A stretch of DNA of 64,000 nucleotides. Source: Haematobia irritans (Eukaryota; Arthropoda; Insecta; Diptera; Muscidae). Positions 11,003 to 22,772 of the stretch are shown here, in pieces (the stretch's first letter is position 1; every line of letters starts with the position of its first letter). The stretch lies in assembly GCF_050003625.1 (NCBI RefSeq), contig NC_134397.1:198545063-198609062 (forward strand), in the 5' to 3' direction. Both the position numbers and the translations under genes were made by a program. The notes under the pieces were generated by a model, which had not been told where the DNA came from, did no database searches, and worked only from the letters and a program-made list of their open reading frames with translations.

Positions 11003-12198
11003 TAATACCATTTTAAATGCCTTTAAAACTTATCGTGTTTTTTACTTAATTTCATTTTTACCTTTAAGGCCGTTAAAAAATGTGTGTCCATAATGCCAAA
11101 ATGATAAACAAAACACTGGTCCACACATACATAAAATTCTCCTCTCAAGGCGAAAACACATGCTCAAATCTCTATGCTCTTGGTTCCGAATGTCTATTCT
11201 CTTTACTCCGAATACTCATTCTAATATTCAAATTAAATAGTATTGACTTATGCATATCAAATTTTTGGCCTTATCATAAAGCAGTTTTCCGAAACAACAT
11301 ACAACCGTTTCACAGAAATTATAAACATATATATGTTTACTCGAAATTTGTAAATTTATATATGTTTACATTCACACATATTATTTGTATGAAACATTCA
11401 TGCCCCAAACATAATATATTTTAACATATTAATATATGTGTCCCAAACATTTAGTGTTAGTTTAGGAACATTACATGTTGGCACTTAAATATATTGTGTT
11501 TAAAAATTGTTCCCAAAACACATTTTGTTTATATCGGAACATATGGAAAACATATTTTTCTAACAGTGCGGGTGCTATACCTAAAAGTTTTCCAATTTGG
11601 TCAATTTGTTCTACCTATTTTCATAGCAACTCTATCAAAATTTAGAATTAGTTTAGATTTGTTCGAATTGGCTACCTTTGGCACGAATTATGACTTTCAA
11701 ATAGACTATAAAGCCATCAAACGCTGTACGAAAGTGGCTCTGCGATATTTTAGCCCCTTAAGATTTTGGTGTTTAGATTATCGACACGTTGGTATTTTTT
11801 AATGCCTACCATACTCCATAAAACCTCTGTCACAAAAGTACAATGGATTAAAATCCGGAGATTATGGTGGTCATGCATTTTGAGGCATGCTGATGCGATG
11901 TATGCTGAGTGATCGATACTGGATCCTGTTGATATGTCTGCGGCCGTAATGTTTGTCTGCCGAGGGCTTTAAAACTTCCTTTAGAATTTTTTTCAATAAT
12001 ATTTGGCATGTATTTTAGCAGTCAATCGAATTTCTGTTGACCACCTCTCTGGCAACTAAACCCGATTCAGTTGTTCTTAGTCTTCTCGGGTGTATGTAAT
12101 TTAGTTGTAGCTGCAAAATCAGCTATTATGAACCAATATAGAAATGATATAAACCTGAAATTGTTTGCCAAACATATGAACCACACTGTATTATCAAA
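11003..12198. other. Mostly unrecognised, one transposase remnant
   Basis: AT-rich. From 11300 to 11560 there are short imperfect repeats around ACATATATATGTTTAC and GGAACATA. Apart from the remnant at 11834-11931, I see nothing coding. Confidence 0.5.
11834..11931 (-). pseudogene. Ancient mariner-type transposase remnant
   Basis: Read on the minus strand, a QQD appears at 11923-11931. A block PP-stop-SPDFNPLYF then follows at about 11835-11868. This resembles the QQD...WPPRSPDLxPLDYF catalytic region of mariner/DD41D-type transposases. The final D is now Y, a stop is present, and the distance from QQD is far too short, so there has been deletion. A very old decayed copy; family uncertain. 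Confidence 0.4.
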
Positions 12199-13184
12199 GA
12201 AAACCCTCTGTTGACGGTAAGTCATTACTTCCAAACCTACGGTAATGCTGGTTGTAATATAACAAAAGCTTATTCACATGAAATCCGAAGTGTATTCCAA
12301 TTTGTTCAATTTAACCTTTTAATTGAAAAAAAAAAAGAAAAACAAGCAGATCTTTTTGTTCCAAGTAATAGAGCCTGTTGTTTTATCGGTATATTATTAT
12401 AATGTCTGAGTTATATCGAATTGTATTAATGTATTCAATAAAATAATTAATCTCCTCACACCATTACACACCGGTTGATGAGATTTTGATTTTGTAATAT
12501 CTCAGCAACATTGTATTTGCTGGACCATTTGTGCCACTATATAATTTCATTGTTTATTAGTTTAGCTTTGATATAAATATTATTAAAGTATAAAAGTGGA
12601 TATTGATATTCCTCTTGTAATCGCAGCAATTGTAATGGCAGGAAAAAAACTAATGGAATTATTTTGAATATTCATTGTTTATTTAGTTATTAAAAACCCT
12701 CTGTTGACGGTAAGTCATTACTTCCAAACCTACGGTAATGCTGGTTGTAATATAACAAAAGCTTATTCACATGAAATCCGAAGTGTATTCCAATTTGTTC
12801 AATTTAACCTTTTAATTGAAAAAAAAAAGAAAAACAAGCAGATCTTTTTGTTCCAAGTAATAGAGCCTGTTGTTTTATCGGTATATTATTATAATGTCTG
12901 AGTTATATCGAATTGTATTAATGTATTCAATAAAATAATTAATCTCCTCACAACATTACACACCGGTTGATGAGATTTTGATTTTGTAATATCTCAGCAA
13001 CATTGTATTTGCTGGACCATTTGTGCCACTATATAATTTCATTGTTTATTAGTTTAGCTTTGATATAAATATTATTAAAGTATAAAAGTGGATATTGATA
13101 TTCCTCTTGTAATCGCAGCAATTGTAATGGCAGGAAAAAAAATAATGGAATTATTTTGAATATTCATTGTTTATTTAGTTATTA
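12199..13184 (+). repeat. 493-bp tandem duplication
   Basis: 12199-12691 and 12692-13184 are nearly identical head-to-tail copies, offset exactly 493 bp at both their starts (AAACCCTCTGTTGACGG) and ends (TTTATTTAGTTATT). Only a few bases differ, mostly in an A-run. The 60-odd codon frame inside each copy is probably not a gene. Confidence 0.92.
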
Positions 13185-14799
13185 TTGTGGGTATGTTTTA
13201 AATATTGAAAATACACTTGAAGGCTATTTATAGCAATGATAAATATTTTTTTTTTTTTTTTTTTTGAGGGGAATCTTTCTTATATCATATCCTAAAAATA
13301 TTTAGAGGAAATTGGACATTTCCAGAATATTTGGTGGAAATTCATAACCTCTGCAGTAGTATGGAACATCCGTTCAACCTGCTGGTTTGCAATATAACTT
13401 TTTAACCTGTTTGGCAAATTTTACTATAATTTGGTGGCGAATGATCCAAATCCACAATTGAAAAAGTTGTTTTTTTTAATTATTAAAGAAAAGTAACCGT
13501 GAAAAATTACTATTTTAGCGCAATAAGGTCATTTTCCTTTACATTGGAGAATATTCGCGAAAATATTTATAAAATAATTTTAGTTAATTGTATTTATTTA
13601 ATTTGCCAATTTTTTGTAATTTTTATGCATTTATATAAATAAATTAATTACATATAAATATCTTTAAATACTTTGCCTTTTTAGCATTTCTGAGAAATAA
13701 TTATCTCCAATACATAATGCACGATATTTTGCCTGGTAACTAATTTATGTAAGCGCATTTGTAACACTTCCGAAAAATTCCAAAACGTTGAACCCATACT
13801 CACTGCATTTAGGTAATCAAAAGATTACGAGAACTTTGAAAGAAACGCGGACGTTATTGTTATTTTGTCCCAGTGACCCATATACACCTGGATGGTTTAT
13901 TCATATGTGAAGTATTGTATTTTTTTTTTTGGTACTGTTTCACTTAATGATTTTAATGTTAATGACTTTATTTTAATTACAATTATCATCTCCTGTTTGT
14001 CAGTTCAAATGCAAATAAACTTAATCCACATTCAATTTATGGTGTAATCAATTACTGATCAACTATCACATTGATGTAAAAAATGTATTTTTTTGAAATC
14101 GCATTTCTTTGATAAGAACAATACAGAGTGTGTGATATGTAATGCAACAAATTAAAACTCTATATTATTTTAATTTTTCTTTTAATTTTTTTATCAAATG
14201 TAACCAATGTCTGAATTAACATAAAATTTTAGAATCTATTTAGATTTGTTCACATTGGCTATCTTTTACCCCTAATAAGTTTACTTGGATCCTAAGATTT
14301 TGTGCTTAAGGATTTAGGTATTAATTCTGAGCCAAAAATTCTGTTTCTTTAAAATAAAGACATCCTTAGGGACCTATCTACACGCAAAGAAAAAAAAAAA
14401 CGTTTGGAAAACGTGTACCGAAAACGTCTTTCTTTTGTTAGAGTTTTTTGAATTGCTTCGAAAATTTTAAACTTTTATCACCAAAAAAATTCGTTTGTTA
14501 CAAAATTTTTATTTTTTCAATAAAAAAAGTTATTTTTGAAACAACAACACAGTCCATTTCGTTTATATCAAACACTGTTCTTTTCTGACTTTAGGTCTTT
14601 AATAAGACACATTTTACAGTTCAAAATTTAATATACCACAATGTAATGTTGAACATTTTTTTTCGGAATCTTCCGAACATATCTGGAATACATGTAAAAA
14701 AAAAACACTTTGGTCGAAGCAGGGATCGAACCCACGACCCTTGGCATGCATGTCAGACGTAGCAAATATATTAATAAAGCTGTTTACGAAACTGTTATT
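13185..14799. other. No gene recognised
   Basis: Very AT-rich with long homopolymer runs. A possible inverted-repeat element starts TACACGCAAAG at about 14380 but I could not find its other end. One SINE-head fragment lies at 14711-14765. Confidence 0.45.
14711..14765 (-). repeat. SINE head fragment with polymerase III B box
   Basis: The minus strand reads CATGCATGCCAAGGGTCGTG followed by GGTTCGATCCC and TGCTTCGACC. This is close to the tRNA-like head of the SINE family. Neither the A box nor the body is present, and a cloverleaf cannot be completed, so it is not a functional tRNA gene. Confidence 0.5.
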
Positions 14800-15965
14800 T
14801 ATTCCATAGAAAATTTTGTTAAAATTTTATTTCTATAGAAAATTTTGTTAAAATTTTATTTCTATAGAAAATTTTGTCAAAATTTTATTTCTATAGAAAA
14901 TTTTGCCAAAATTTAATTTCTACAGAAAATTTTGTTAAAATTTTATTTCTATACAAAATTGTCAAAACTTTATTACTATAGAAAATTTTGTCAAAATTGT
15001 ATTTCTGTAAGAAATTTTGTCAAAATTTTATTTCTATAGAAAGTTTTGTCAAAATTTTATTTCTAAAGACAATTTTGTCAAAATTTGATTTCTACAGAAA
15101 ATTTTGTCAAAATTTTATTTTTTATAGAATTTCTATTGAACATTTTTTCTGTATTTCTATAGAAAATTTTGTTAAATTTTTTTTTCTATAGAAAATGTTG
15201 TCAAAATTTTATTTCTATAGAAAATTTTGTCAAAATTTTATTTCTATAGAAAATTTTGTAATTTTTTTTTAATTTTTTTTTTGTAAATTTTTTGTTTATT
15301 TCTATATAAAAGTTTGTCAAAAATTCTATAGAAAATTTTGTCAAAATTTTATTTCTATAAAAAAATTTGTCAACATTTTATTTCTGTAGAAAATTTTTGT
15401 CAAAATTTTATTTCTATAGAAAATTTTGTAAAAATTTTATTTCTATAGAAAATTTTGTCAAAATTTTATTTCTATTGAAAATTTTGTCAATATTTTATTT
15501 CTATAGAAAATTTGGAAAAAATTTTATTTTTTATAGAATTTCTATAGAAATTTTTTTCTGTATTTTTATAGCAAATTTTGTCAAAATTTTATATCTATAG
15601 AAAATTTTGTCAAAATTGTATTTCTGTTGGAATTTTTTTTAAATCTTTATTTCTATAGACAATTTTTTCAAAATTTTATTTCTACTGAAAATTTTGTTCA
15701 AATGTTATTTCTATAGAAAATTTTCTCAAAATTTTATATCTATAGAAAATTTTGTCAAAATTTAATTTCTATAGGAAATTTTGTCAAAATTTTATTTCTA
15801 TACAAAATTGTCAAAATTTTATGTCTAGAAAATTTTTTCAACATTTTATTTCTATAGAAAATTTTGGCAAATTTGTTTTCTATAGAAAACTTTGTCAAAA
15901 TTTTATTTCTATAGAAATTTTGTCAAAATTTTATATCTATAGAAAATTTTGTCAAAATTTTATTT
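14800..15965 (+). repeat. 29-bp array, block 4
   Basis: About forty degenerate 29-bp units in the forward orientation, leading straight into a palindromic core. Frames rich in F, Y, K, N and I here arise from the repeat. Confidence 0.92.
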
Positions 15966-16006
15966 GTTTTGTTTTGTTATTGTTGGTTTTGTTCTTTAAG
16001 CATTGT

Positions 16007-16463
16007 TGTTGTTTTTTTATTTCAGCTTAAAACCATACATTGACTAAACTACAAGAGTAGCTTAACCAACAGAGGAAAAGAATGTTTGTCAAATTTATTT
16101 GGGCAAAGCCCTATAGACTGCAAGATGGTTGGATGGACGCACGTTTCGGAATTACCACATTCCTCATCAGCATCCTCTACTTGCAGCAAAACTATCAACC
16201 AATTATCAGAATAAATTCAGGCAGTTTATTAAACCCAACAAAAACCACACTTGAACCCTCCGAAAAAAGGTTTTACATTGATATGCAGAAATTTCGGCAT
16301 AAGCCGGCTATGTGGTAATTCCGAAACGTGCGTCCATCCAACCATCTTGCAGTCTATAGGGCTTTGCCCAAATAAATTTGACAAACATTCTTTTCCTCTG
16401 TTGGTTAAGCTACTCTTGTAGTTTAGTCAATGTATGGTTTTAAGCTGAAATAAAAAAACAACA
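16007..16463. repeat. Palindromic array core, copy D2
   Basis: Left arm 16007-16160 and right arm 16310-16463 are about 154-bp near-perfect inverted repeats around a 149-bp spacer. Landmarks such as GGATGGACGCACG appear inverted as CGTGCGTCCATCC. 29-bp arrays in one orientation flank both sides. As a single strand it would fold into a long hairpin. Its spacer also gives the uninterrupted version of the DD41D target site (ACATTGAT preceded by GGTTTT, near 16270). Confidence 0.88.
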
Positions 16464-16691
16464 AAATTTTATTTCTATAGAAAAATTTTTCAAAATTTTA
16501 TTTCTATAGAAAAATTTTTCAAAATTTTATTTTTTATAGAATTTCTGTAAAAAATGTTTTCTGTATTTCTATAGAAAATTTTGTCAAAATTTTATATCTA
16601 TAGAAAATTTTGTTAAAATTTTATTTCTATAAAATTTCTATAGAAAACTTTTTCTGTATTTCTATAGAAAATTTTCTCAAAATTTTATTTC
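16464..16691 (+). repeat. 29-bp array, block 5
   Basis: About eight 29-bp units, interrupted at a TA by the DD37E element that follows. Confidence 0.88.
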
Positions 16692-16693
16692 TA

Positions 16694-17976
16694 AAGGGTG
16701 ATACGGCCAAATTTGGTCAATATAAACTTGACGTATTTCTTTCAATTTTGCATTTAAAAAACCTGAACACCCCTCATTTTGAAGGTGTGTGTAGAATGTT
16801 GCTCCTATTTTGATTTTAGAATTCACTCTTCAGTTGTCAAAATGCCGTCCAAGCAAGAAGAGCAGCGTATCAAAATTTTGCTCGCGCATCGCGAAAATCC
16901 GAGTTACTCGCACGCAAAGCTGGCAAAATCGCTAAAAGTTGCCAAATCAACCGTTACAAATGTAATTAAAGTGTTTGGGGAACGTTTGTCGACAGCCAGG
17001 AAGTCTGGATCGGGGGGAAATCGAAAACCGGAAGCCGCTGAGACGACAAAGAGAGTTGCCGGTAGTTTCAAGCGAAACCCTAACCTCTCTCTCCGAGATG
17101 CCGCAAATAAGCTGGGTGTATCGTCTACAACCGTGCATCGAGCCAAAAAACGAGCCGGACTATAGACTTACAAGAAGGTAGTGACTCCAAATCGCGATGA
17201 TAAACAAAATACGACGGCCAAAGCGCGATCCCGGAGGCTGTACACGATGCTGACGAAGTTTGACTGCGTGGTAATGGACGATGAAACCTACGTCAAAGCC
17301 GACTACAAGCAGCTTCCGGAACAGGAGTTTTATACGGCAAAAGGAAGGGGAAAGGTAGCAGATATTTTCAAGCACATAAACTGTCAAAGTTCGCAAAGAA
17401 ATATCTGGTTTGGCAAGCCATCTGTACCTGTGGCTTGAAAATCAGAATTTTCATAGCTTCCGGGACTGTCAACCAAGAAATTTACGTGAAAGAGTGTTTG
17501 AATAAACGTCTGCTGCCTTTCCTGAAGAAACACGGTTGTTCCGTACTGTTTTGGCCGGATTTGGCATCTTGCCATTACAGTAAAAAGGCCATGGAGTGGT
17601 ACGCCGCCAACAACGTGCAGGTGGTTCCCAAGGGCAAGAACCCTCCCAACACGCCAGAGCTCCGCCCAATTGAGAAATACTGGGCTATTGTCAAGCGGAA
17701 TCTAAAGAAGACAAAAAAAACTGCTAAGGACCAGCAGCAGTTCAAGGCAAAATGGCTTTCTGCGGCGAGGAAGGTGGACAAGGTGGCTGTACAAAATCTG
17801 ATGGCAGGTGTCAAGCGTGAGACCCGGCATTTCGGATTTGGAAAAGCGAAATCCTAACTGAATATTTTTCCTGAATTTTATACTAATTGAACTTGAAAAA
17901 GAAATTTAATTTGATTTTTTAAATAAACAATTTCACACGCGTTTTCCCTTGACCAAATTTTGACCGTATCACCCTT
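16694..17976 (+). mobile_element. DD37E Tc1/mariner element, complete copy
   Basis: 1283 bp with inverted ends AAGGGTGATACGGCCAAA and GACCGTATCACCCTT, flanked by TA (16692-16693 and 17977-17978). It is inserted at the end of a 29-bp array. Only 24 bp separate its right TA from the left TA of mariner copy 1. Confidence 0.92.
16842..17857 (+). pseudogene. DD37E transposase, broken
   Basis: Same gene as at 9832-10849. The start ATG at 16842 gives MPSKQEEQ. The N-terminal DNA-binding half is open to an in-frame TAG at 17163-17165. Reading continues in frame (TYKKVVTPNRDD) until a one-base deletion near 17380, in the run after KHI, shifts it to a TGA. The correct frame resumes by 17435 and runs to the TAA at 17857, including WPDLASCHY and RPIEKYW with the 37-residue spacing. 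The first catalytic D is in VMDDETYV. The C-terminus ends GFGKAKS. Two lesions make this copy inactive unless the TAG is read through. Confidence 0.9.
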
Positions 17977-18002
17977 TAGAATCTCTTGATACATAATACA
18001 TA

Positions 18003-19306
18003 ACAGGTTGTCTGATAAGTCCCCGGTCTGACACATAGATGGCGTCGCTAGTATTAAATGCATATTATTTTTATATATTAAATTTTATATAGTACCAACT
18101 TCAAATGATTCGTGTCAAAATTTGAAGTCTGTAAGTCAATTAGTTTGTGAGATAGAGCGTCTTTTGTGAAGCAACTTTTGTTATTGGGAAAAAATGGACA
18201 AAAATGAATTTCGTGTTTTGATAAAATACTGTTTTCTGAAGGGAAAAAATACGGTGGAAGCAAAAACTTGGCTTGATAATGAGTTTCCGGACTCTGCCCC
18301 AGGGAAATCAATAATAATTGATTGGTATGCAAAATTCAAGCGTGGTGAAATGAGCACGGAGGACGGTGAACGCAGTGGACGCCGGAAAGAGGTGGTTACC
18401 GACGAAAATATCAAAAAAATCCACAAAGTGATTTTGAATGACCGTAAAATGAAGTTGATCGAGATAGCAGAGGCCTTAAAGATATCAAAGGGACGTGTTG
18501 GTCATATCATTCATCAATATTTGGATATGCGGAAGCTCTGTGCAAAATGGGTGCCGCGCGAGCTCACATTTGAAAAAAACAACAACGTGTTGATGATTCT
18601 GAGCGGTGTTCGCAGTTGTTACCTCGTAATACACCCGAGTTTTTCCGTCGATATGTGACAATGGATGAAACCTGGCTCCATCACTACACTCCTGAGTCCA
18701 ATCGACAGTCGGCTGAGTGGACAGCGACCGATGAACAGCCTCCGAAGCGTGGAAAGACTCAAAAGTCCGCTGGCAAAGTAATGGCCTCTGTTTTTTGGGA
18801 TGCGCATGTAATAATTTTTATCGATTATCTTGAGAAGGGAAAAACCATCAACAGTGACAATTATATGGCGTTATTAGAGCGTTTGAAGGTCGAAATCGCG
18901 GCAAAACGACCCCATATGAAGAAGAAAAAAGTGTTGTTCCACAAAGACAACGCACCGTGCCACAAGTCATTGAGAACGATGGCAAAAATTCATGAATTGG
19001 GCTTCGAATTGCTTCCTCACCCACCGTATTCTCCAGATCTGGCCCCCAGCGACTTTTTCTTGTTTTCAGACCTCAAAAGGATGCTCGCAGGGAAAAAATT
19101 TGGCTGCAATGAAGAGGTTATCGCCGAAACTGAGGCCTATTTTGAGGCAAAACCGAAGGAGTAATACCAAAATGGTATCAAAAAATTGGAAGGTCGTTAT
19201 AATCGTTGTATCGCTCTTGAAGGGAACTATGTTGAATAATAAAAACGAATTTCGACAAAAAAATGTGTTTTTCTTTGTTAGACCGGGGATTTATCAGCCA
19301 ACCTGT
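18003..19306 (+). mobile_element. mariner (irritans subfamily), copy 1
   Basis: 1304 bp. It starts ACAGGTTGTCTGATAAGTCC and ends with the inverse (ATCAGCCAACCTGT), flanked by TA (18001-18002 and 19307-19308). It is inserted into a HINE A-prime element, whose TATATGGGAGC motif resumes right after the element. Confidence 0.93.
18194..19239 (+). pseudogene. mariner transposase (Himar1-like), broken
   Basis: DD34D transposase for TA-targeted cut-and-paste. The start ATG at 18194 gives MDKNEFRVLIKYCF. The helix-turn-helix region lies in residues 1-110 (WYAKFKRGE, LIEIAEALKISKGRVGHIIH). The catalytic signature is TMDETWLHHY, then FHKDNAPCHK, then YSPDLAPSDFF, with 34 residues between the second and third D. 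Compared with copy 4, one base is lost near 18572 (LTFEKN for LTFDQK), causing a frameshift. A TAC to TAA change near 19162 truncates the protein just after PKE. Similarity to Himar1 (348 residues) is from memory of the family, so the exact subfamily needs an alignment. Confidence 0.92.
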
Positions 19307-19308
19307 TA

Positions 19309-19892
19309 TATATGGGAGCAATATATACATCTGAACCGATTTCGATTATTTTTAGCAGGTATTGTCAGTACTATAAAAGATTCGAGTAGACCAGATTTGA
19401 GTAAGATCGCTTAATACGAGTAAATAATGGTTTTGTGGCCAAATTTGGGAAAATCGGGTGATACATATACATGAGAGTTATATCTAAATCTGAACCGATT
19501 TGGATGGAATTTTGCAGACTTGATGGCCGATGAAAAAGATTAATTTTTGCCAAATTTGTTGACGATCCGTTTAAAAAAAAGCGCAACGTGACCCGAGTTG
19601 TCAAAATCGGGCGATACATATATATGGGAGCTATATCTAAATTACATCCGATTTCTTCTAAATTAAATAGCGTTCGTCCTTGTACCGAAAAATGTACCAA
19701 ATTTCATTAAAATCGGTTAATAATTGCGACGGGAATCCTGTGAAAAACAAATACATGGACAGACGGACGGACACCAAGGGCTAGATCGACTCAGTAGGTG
19801 ATTCTGAGGCGATCGATATCAATATTTCTGGAAGGCAAATATTTTAGCACATCCAAGTTATTATACCCTGACCACTATGTGGTTTAGGGTAT
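19309..19892 (+). mobile_element. HINE-like A-prime fragment
   Basis: Carries TATATGGGAGC modules, the tract GACAGACGGACGGACACC near 19760 and a tail hairpin (TTATACCCTGACCACTATG with its inverse) at 19861-19892. The head is lost. The last bases left of mariner 1 (TTGATACATAATACA) probably belong to the same element. Confidence 0.6.
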
Positions 19893-21233
19893 AAAAATTA
19901 AACTTCTTTCGAAGGACATTTTTGGAAGTACTTCCAAAAGTTGTGCCTTTAGAATAACTTCCATTTTTTTGCTGGGTAGTTAATAAAAATGATCTTGTTC
20001 TAGTACTTTTTAATTCTGAAAATTTGTTAATATTATGCAACATTTTTTTAAATTAAAGGCATCACTTGTATTGAATTTAAAAAGCCATTTATTTTTACGA
20101 CTGCCCCTATAAATAGGCAGAGACAATTTATGAGTATTTTATATCTTGTGAAAAAATAATAATTTATAATTTTTATTGCTTTAGAATGTAGAAGATTTCA
20201 TTCCATTTACTGGTTTCAGTTGTGCTACTAAAACACTTTTTTCTCTAATTTTGTCTAGACTTTTGTAAAAAAAAAAAATTAAATTGCCAAAAACCAATAG
20301 CTTTGTCGCCAATTAAATTCCTGGCTATAAAATCTATATTTTATGATAGCTACTTAAACCTGCTTAACTTGTGGCATATAATAGGTATTGATAAAAACAT
20401 TTTGGCCCAAAATTTTAATATACTCATACAAAAAGCGGCTCTCAGCAAAAAAAAAAAAGCTGAAACTTCTCTGAGGTGAAAACCCGCGGTAGCCTAATTT
20501 TTGTCCATATTTGGGAGTTGCCCAGTTATTAGAGGTTAATTTTTGTGTGATGATATAAGAAATGTCTCACGAAAATTGTCCATTTTTAAGTGGTGTTCGG
20601 TTTTCAGAATGCCCAAGTGTGATAGGTTTAATTGTAAATTTATTTGCTGCTAATTATTTGTTTACTTTGCATAATTTTAGGCGCTTCAAACCTCTAAAAA
20701 TAAGGCTCTGCGTTTTATACCTTTAATATAAAGATTCACTATATCAGTATTAAAGGTTATTTTCTTTGAGGAAACTTGGCTTTTCTTCAACGACATACGA
20801 CTTTACAGAATGAATGTTTCACGTCAGATCAACATCAATTTACGACGGGTTTAACGATCAGCTCTTATATATAACTCCCAAACATTTTCTTGCAGGATTT
20901 GATGCCCTGAGGTCCTCATAACCAGGGCTGTGGAGTCGGAGTCGGAGTCTTGGAGTCGGAATCTGAAGATTTTGCTGGAGTCGGAGCCGGAGTCGTAGAA
21001 ATTTTGCTCGACTCCGACTCCGGCGAAACAAAATTTGCAAAGCACTTCATCTTTGTAACTAAAGAAATATTTCGACAAAAAAAATTTTAATCGAACAACG
21101 AAAAACGAAGTACTGGATTTCAGACCATTCAAAGCGTATTTATACGGGTGAAATTTCACGGTGATATAAAAAGTAGGTTTTACTAGAATATGGGCTTAAT
21201 TGATCAATTGTATTGTACATTTTGAACATATAA
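19893..21233. other. MITE fragment, then no gene recognised
   Basis: 19893-19977 is a truncated copy of the MITE seen complete at 50932-51455 (GGAAGTACTTCCAAAAGTTG ... TTTTTTTGCTGGG). The rest is AT-rich and unrecognised apart from a hAT end at 20933-21045. Confidence 0.5.
20933..21045 (+). mobile_element. hAT-type element end, truncated
   Basis: Begins CAGGGCTGTGGAGTCGGAG and continues with repeated GGAGTCGGAGTC motifs in both orientations. CAGGG ends with GC-rich subterminal repeats suggest hAT. No matching right end or 8-bp duplication was found. Confidence 0.45.
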
Positions 21234-22684
21234 CAAGTATTTCCAGCAGTAAGTTCGGCTGGGCCGAATCTTAAATACCCACCACCATGAATCAAATATT
21301 AGGGTTTCCCTTGAAATTTCAGGGGGATTTGAGGACAGATCAAGCAGAGCAGTTCAACCAGTACACTTCACAAATATAAATTTAAAGATTTTACCTATGA
21401 AGACTATATCAGATTCTGGTTTTATAAGAAGCATTTTTGTTTGAGTTTTAGAAGAATCATTAACATCTCTTGTAAGTGTGCAAGAAAATTATAAAATAAC
21501 GTCTTGATTTGAAATCTTAAATCTGTAGATTTTCAGCCGAGAAATAAAATATGGAAATTTTTCATTGAATTTCAAGCAATTTTCATGATCAGTGCGCCTT
21601 CTGTACTCTCAAGATGTGAAATCGGTCTATATGGAGGCATTACCAAATGGACCCATAAAAACTTAATCCGATACACGTATTGTGAGCCTAAAATACGAGA
21701 ATATTTAAAATTTCAGGCAAATCGGTTAAAAACTACGGTTTCTAGAAACCCAAGGAATTAAATCGGGAGATCGTTCTTATGGGAGCAATACTAAAATATG
21801 GACCAATACTCACTGTTTTCGGCACGCCTCTTCATGGCCCGAAAATACCTCTAGATTACCAATTTCAGGAAAATTGGATAAAAATTTCGGATTCTAGAAG
21901 CCCAAGAAATAAATCGGGAAATCGGTCTATATGGGGGCTATACCAAAACATGGACCGATATTCACCATTTTCGGCACACCTCTTTATGGTCCTAAAATAC
22001 CTCTAGATTTCCAATTTCTGACAAATTGGATAAAAACTACGGTTTCTATAAGCCCAAGACCTCAAATCGGGAGGTAGTTTTATATGGCGACCATATCAAA
22101 ACAAAGACCGATACTCACAACTTCTGGCACACGTATTTGTGGTCTTACAATACCTCTAGATTTCCAATTTCAGGAAAATTGGATAAAAACTTCGGATTCT
22201 AGAAGCCCAAGAAATAAATAGGGAAATCGGTCTATATGGGGGCTATACCAAAACATGGACCGATACTCACCACTTTCGACACACCTCTTTATGGTCATAA
22301 AATACCTCTAGATTTTAAATTTCAGGCAAATTGCATAAAAACTACGATTTCTATAAGCCCATGACCTCAAATCGGGAGGTCGGTTTATATGGGGACTATA
22401 TCAAAACCAGGACCGATATAGCCCATCTTCGAACTTGACCTGCCTGCAGACAAAAGACGAGTTTGTGCAGAATTTCAGCATAATTGCTTCATTATTGAAG
22501 ACTGTAGCGTGATTACAACAGACAGACAGACGGACAGACGGAACTGGTTATATCGTCTTGGAATTTCTCCCTGATCAAGAATATATATATACTTTATATA
22601 GTCGGAAATCGATATTTCGATGTGTTACAAACGGAATGACAAACTTATTATACCCCCGTCTCCATTCTATGGTGGTGGGTATAC
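21234..22684 (+). mobile_element. HINE-like element, subfamily F, copy 1
   Basis: Starts CAAGTATTTCC, then GTTCGGCTGGGCCGAA. The head repeat TACCCACCACCAT (21276-21288) is perfectly complementary to the tail repeat ATGGTGGTGGGTA (22669-22681). Central modules recur every 152-154 bp (near 21763, 21917, 22071, 22223 and 22376). The tract ACAGACGGACAGACGG lies near 22525. Non-coding. Confidence 0.72.
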
Positions 22685-22772
22685 AAATATAGATTTTTGA
22701 CCCTGTAACAGGTTGGCTGATAAGTCCCCGGTCTAACAAAAAAAAACACATTTTTTTCACAATTCGTTTTTA

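Noticed and set aside
14800..15965. CRISPR-like array because of the regular 29-bp period
   Set aside because: Units are contiguous with no unique spacers, and the DNA is clearly eukaryotic.
14988..16030. Many open frames rich in F, Y, K, N and I (and similar ones in every array block)
   Set aside because: They are translations of the 29-bp repeat: three units make 87 bases or 29 codons, giving a recurring peptide pattern in any frame that lacks stops.
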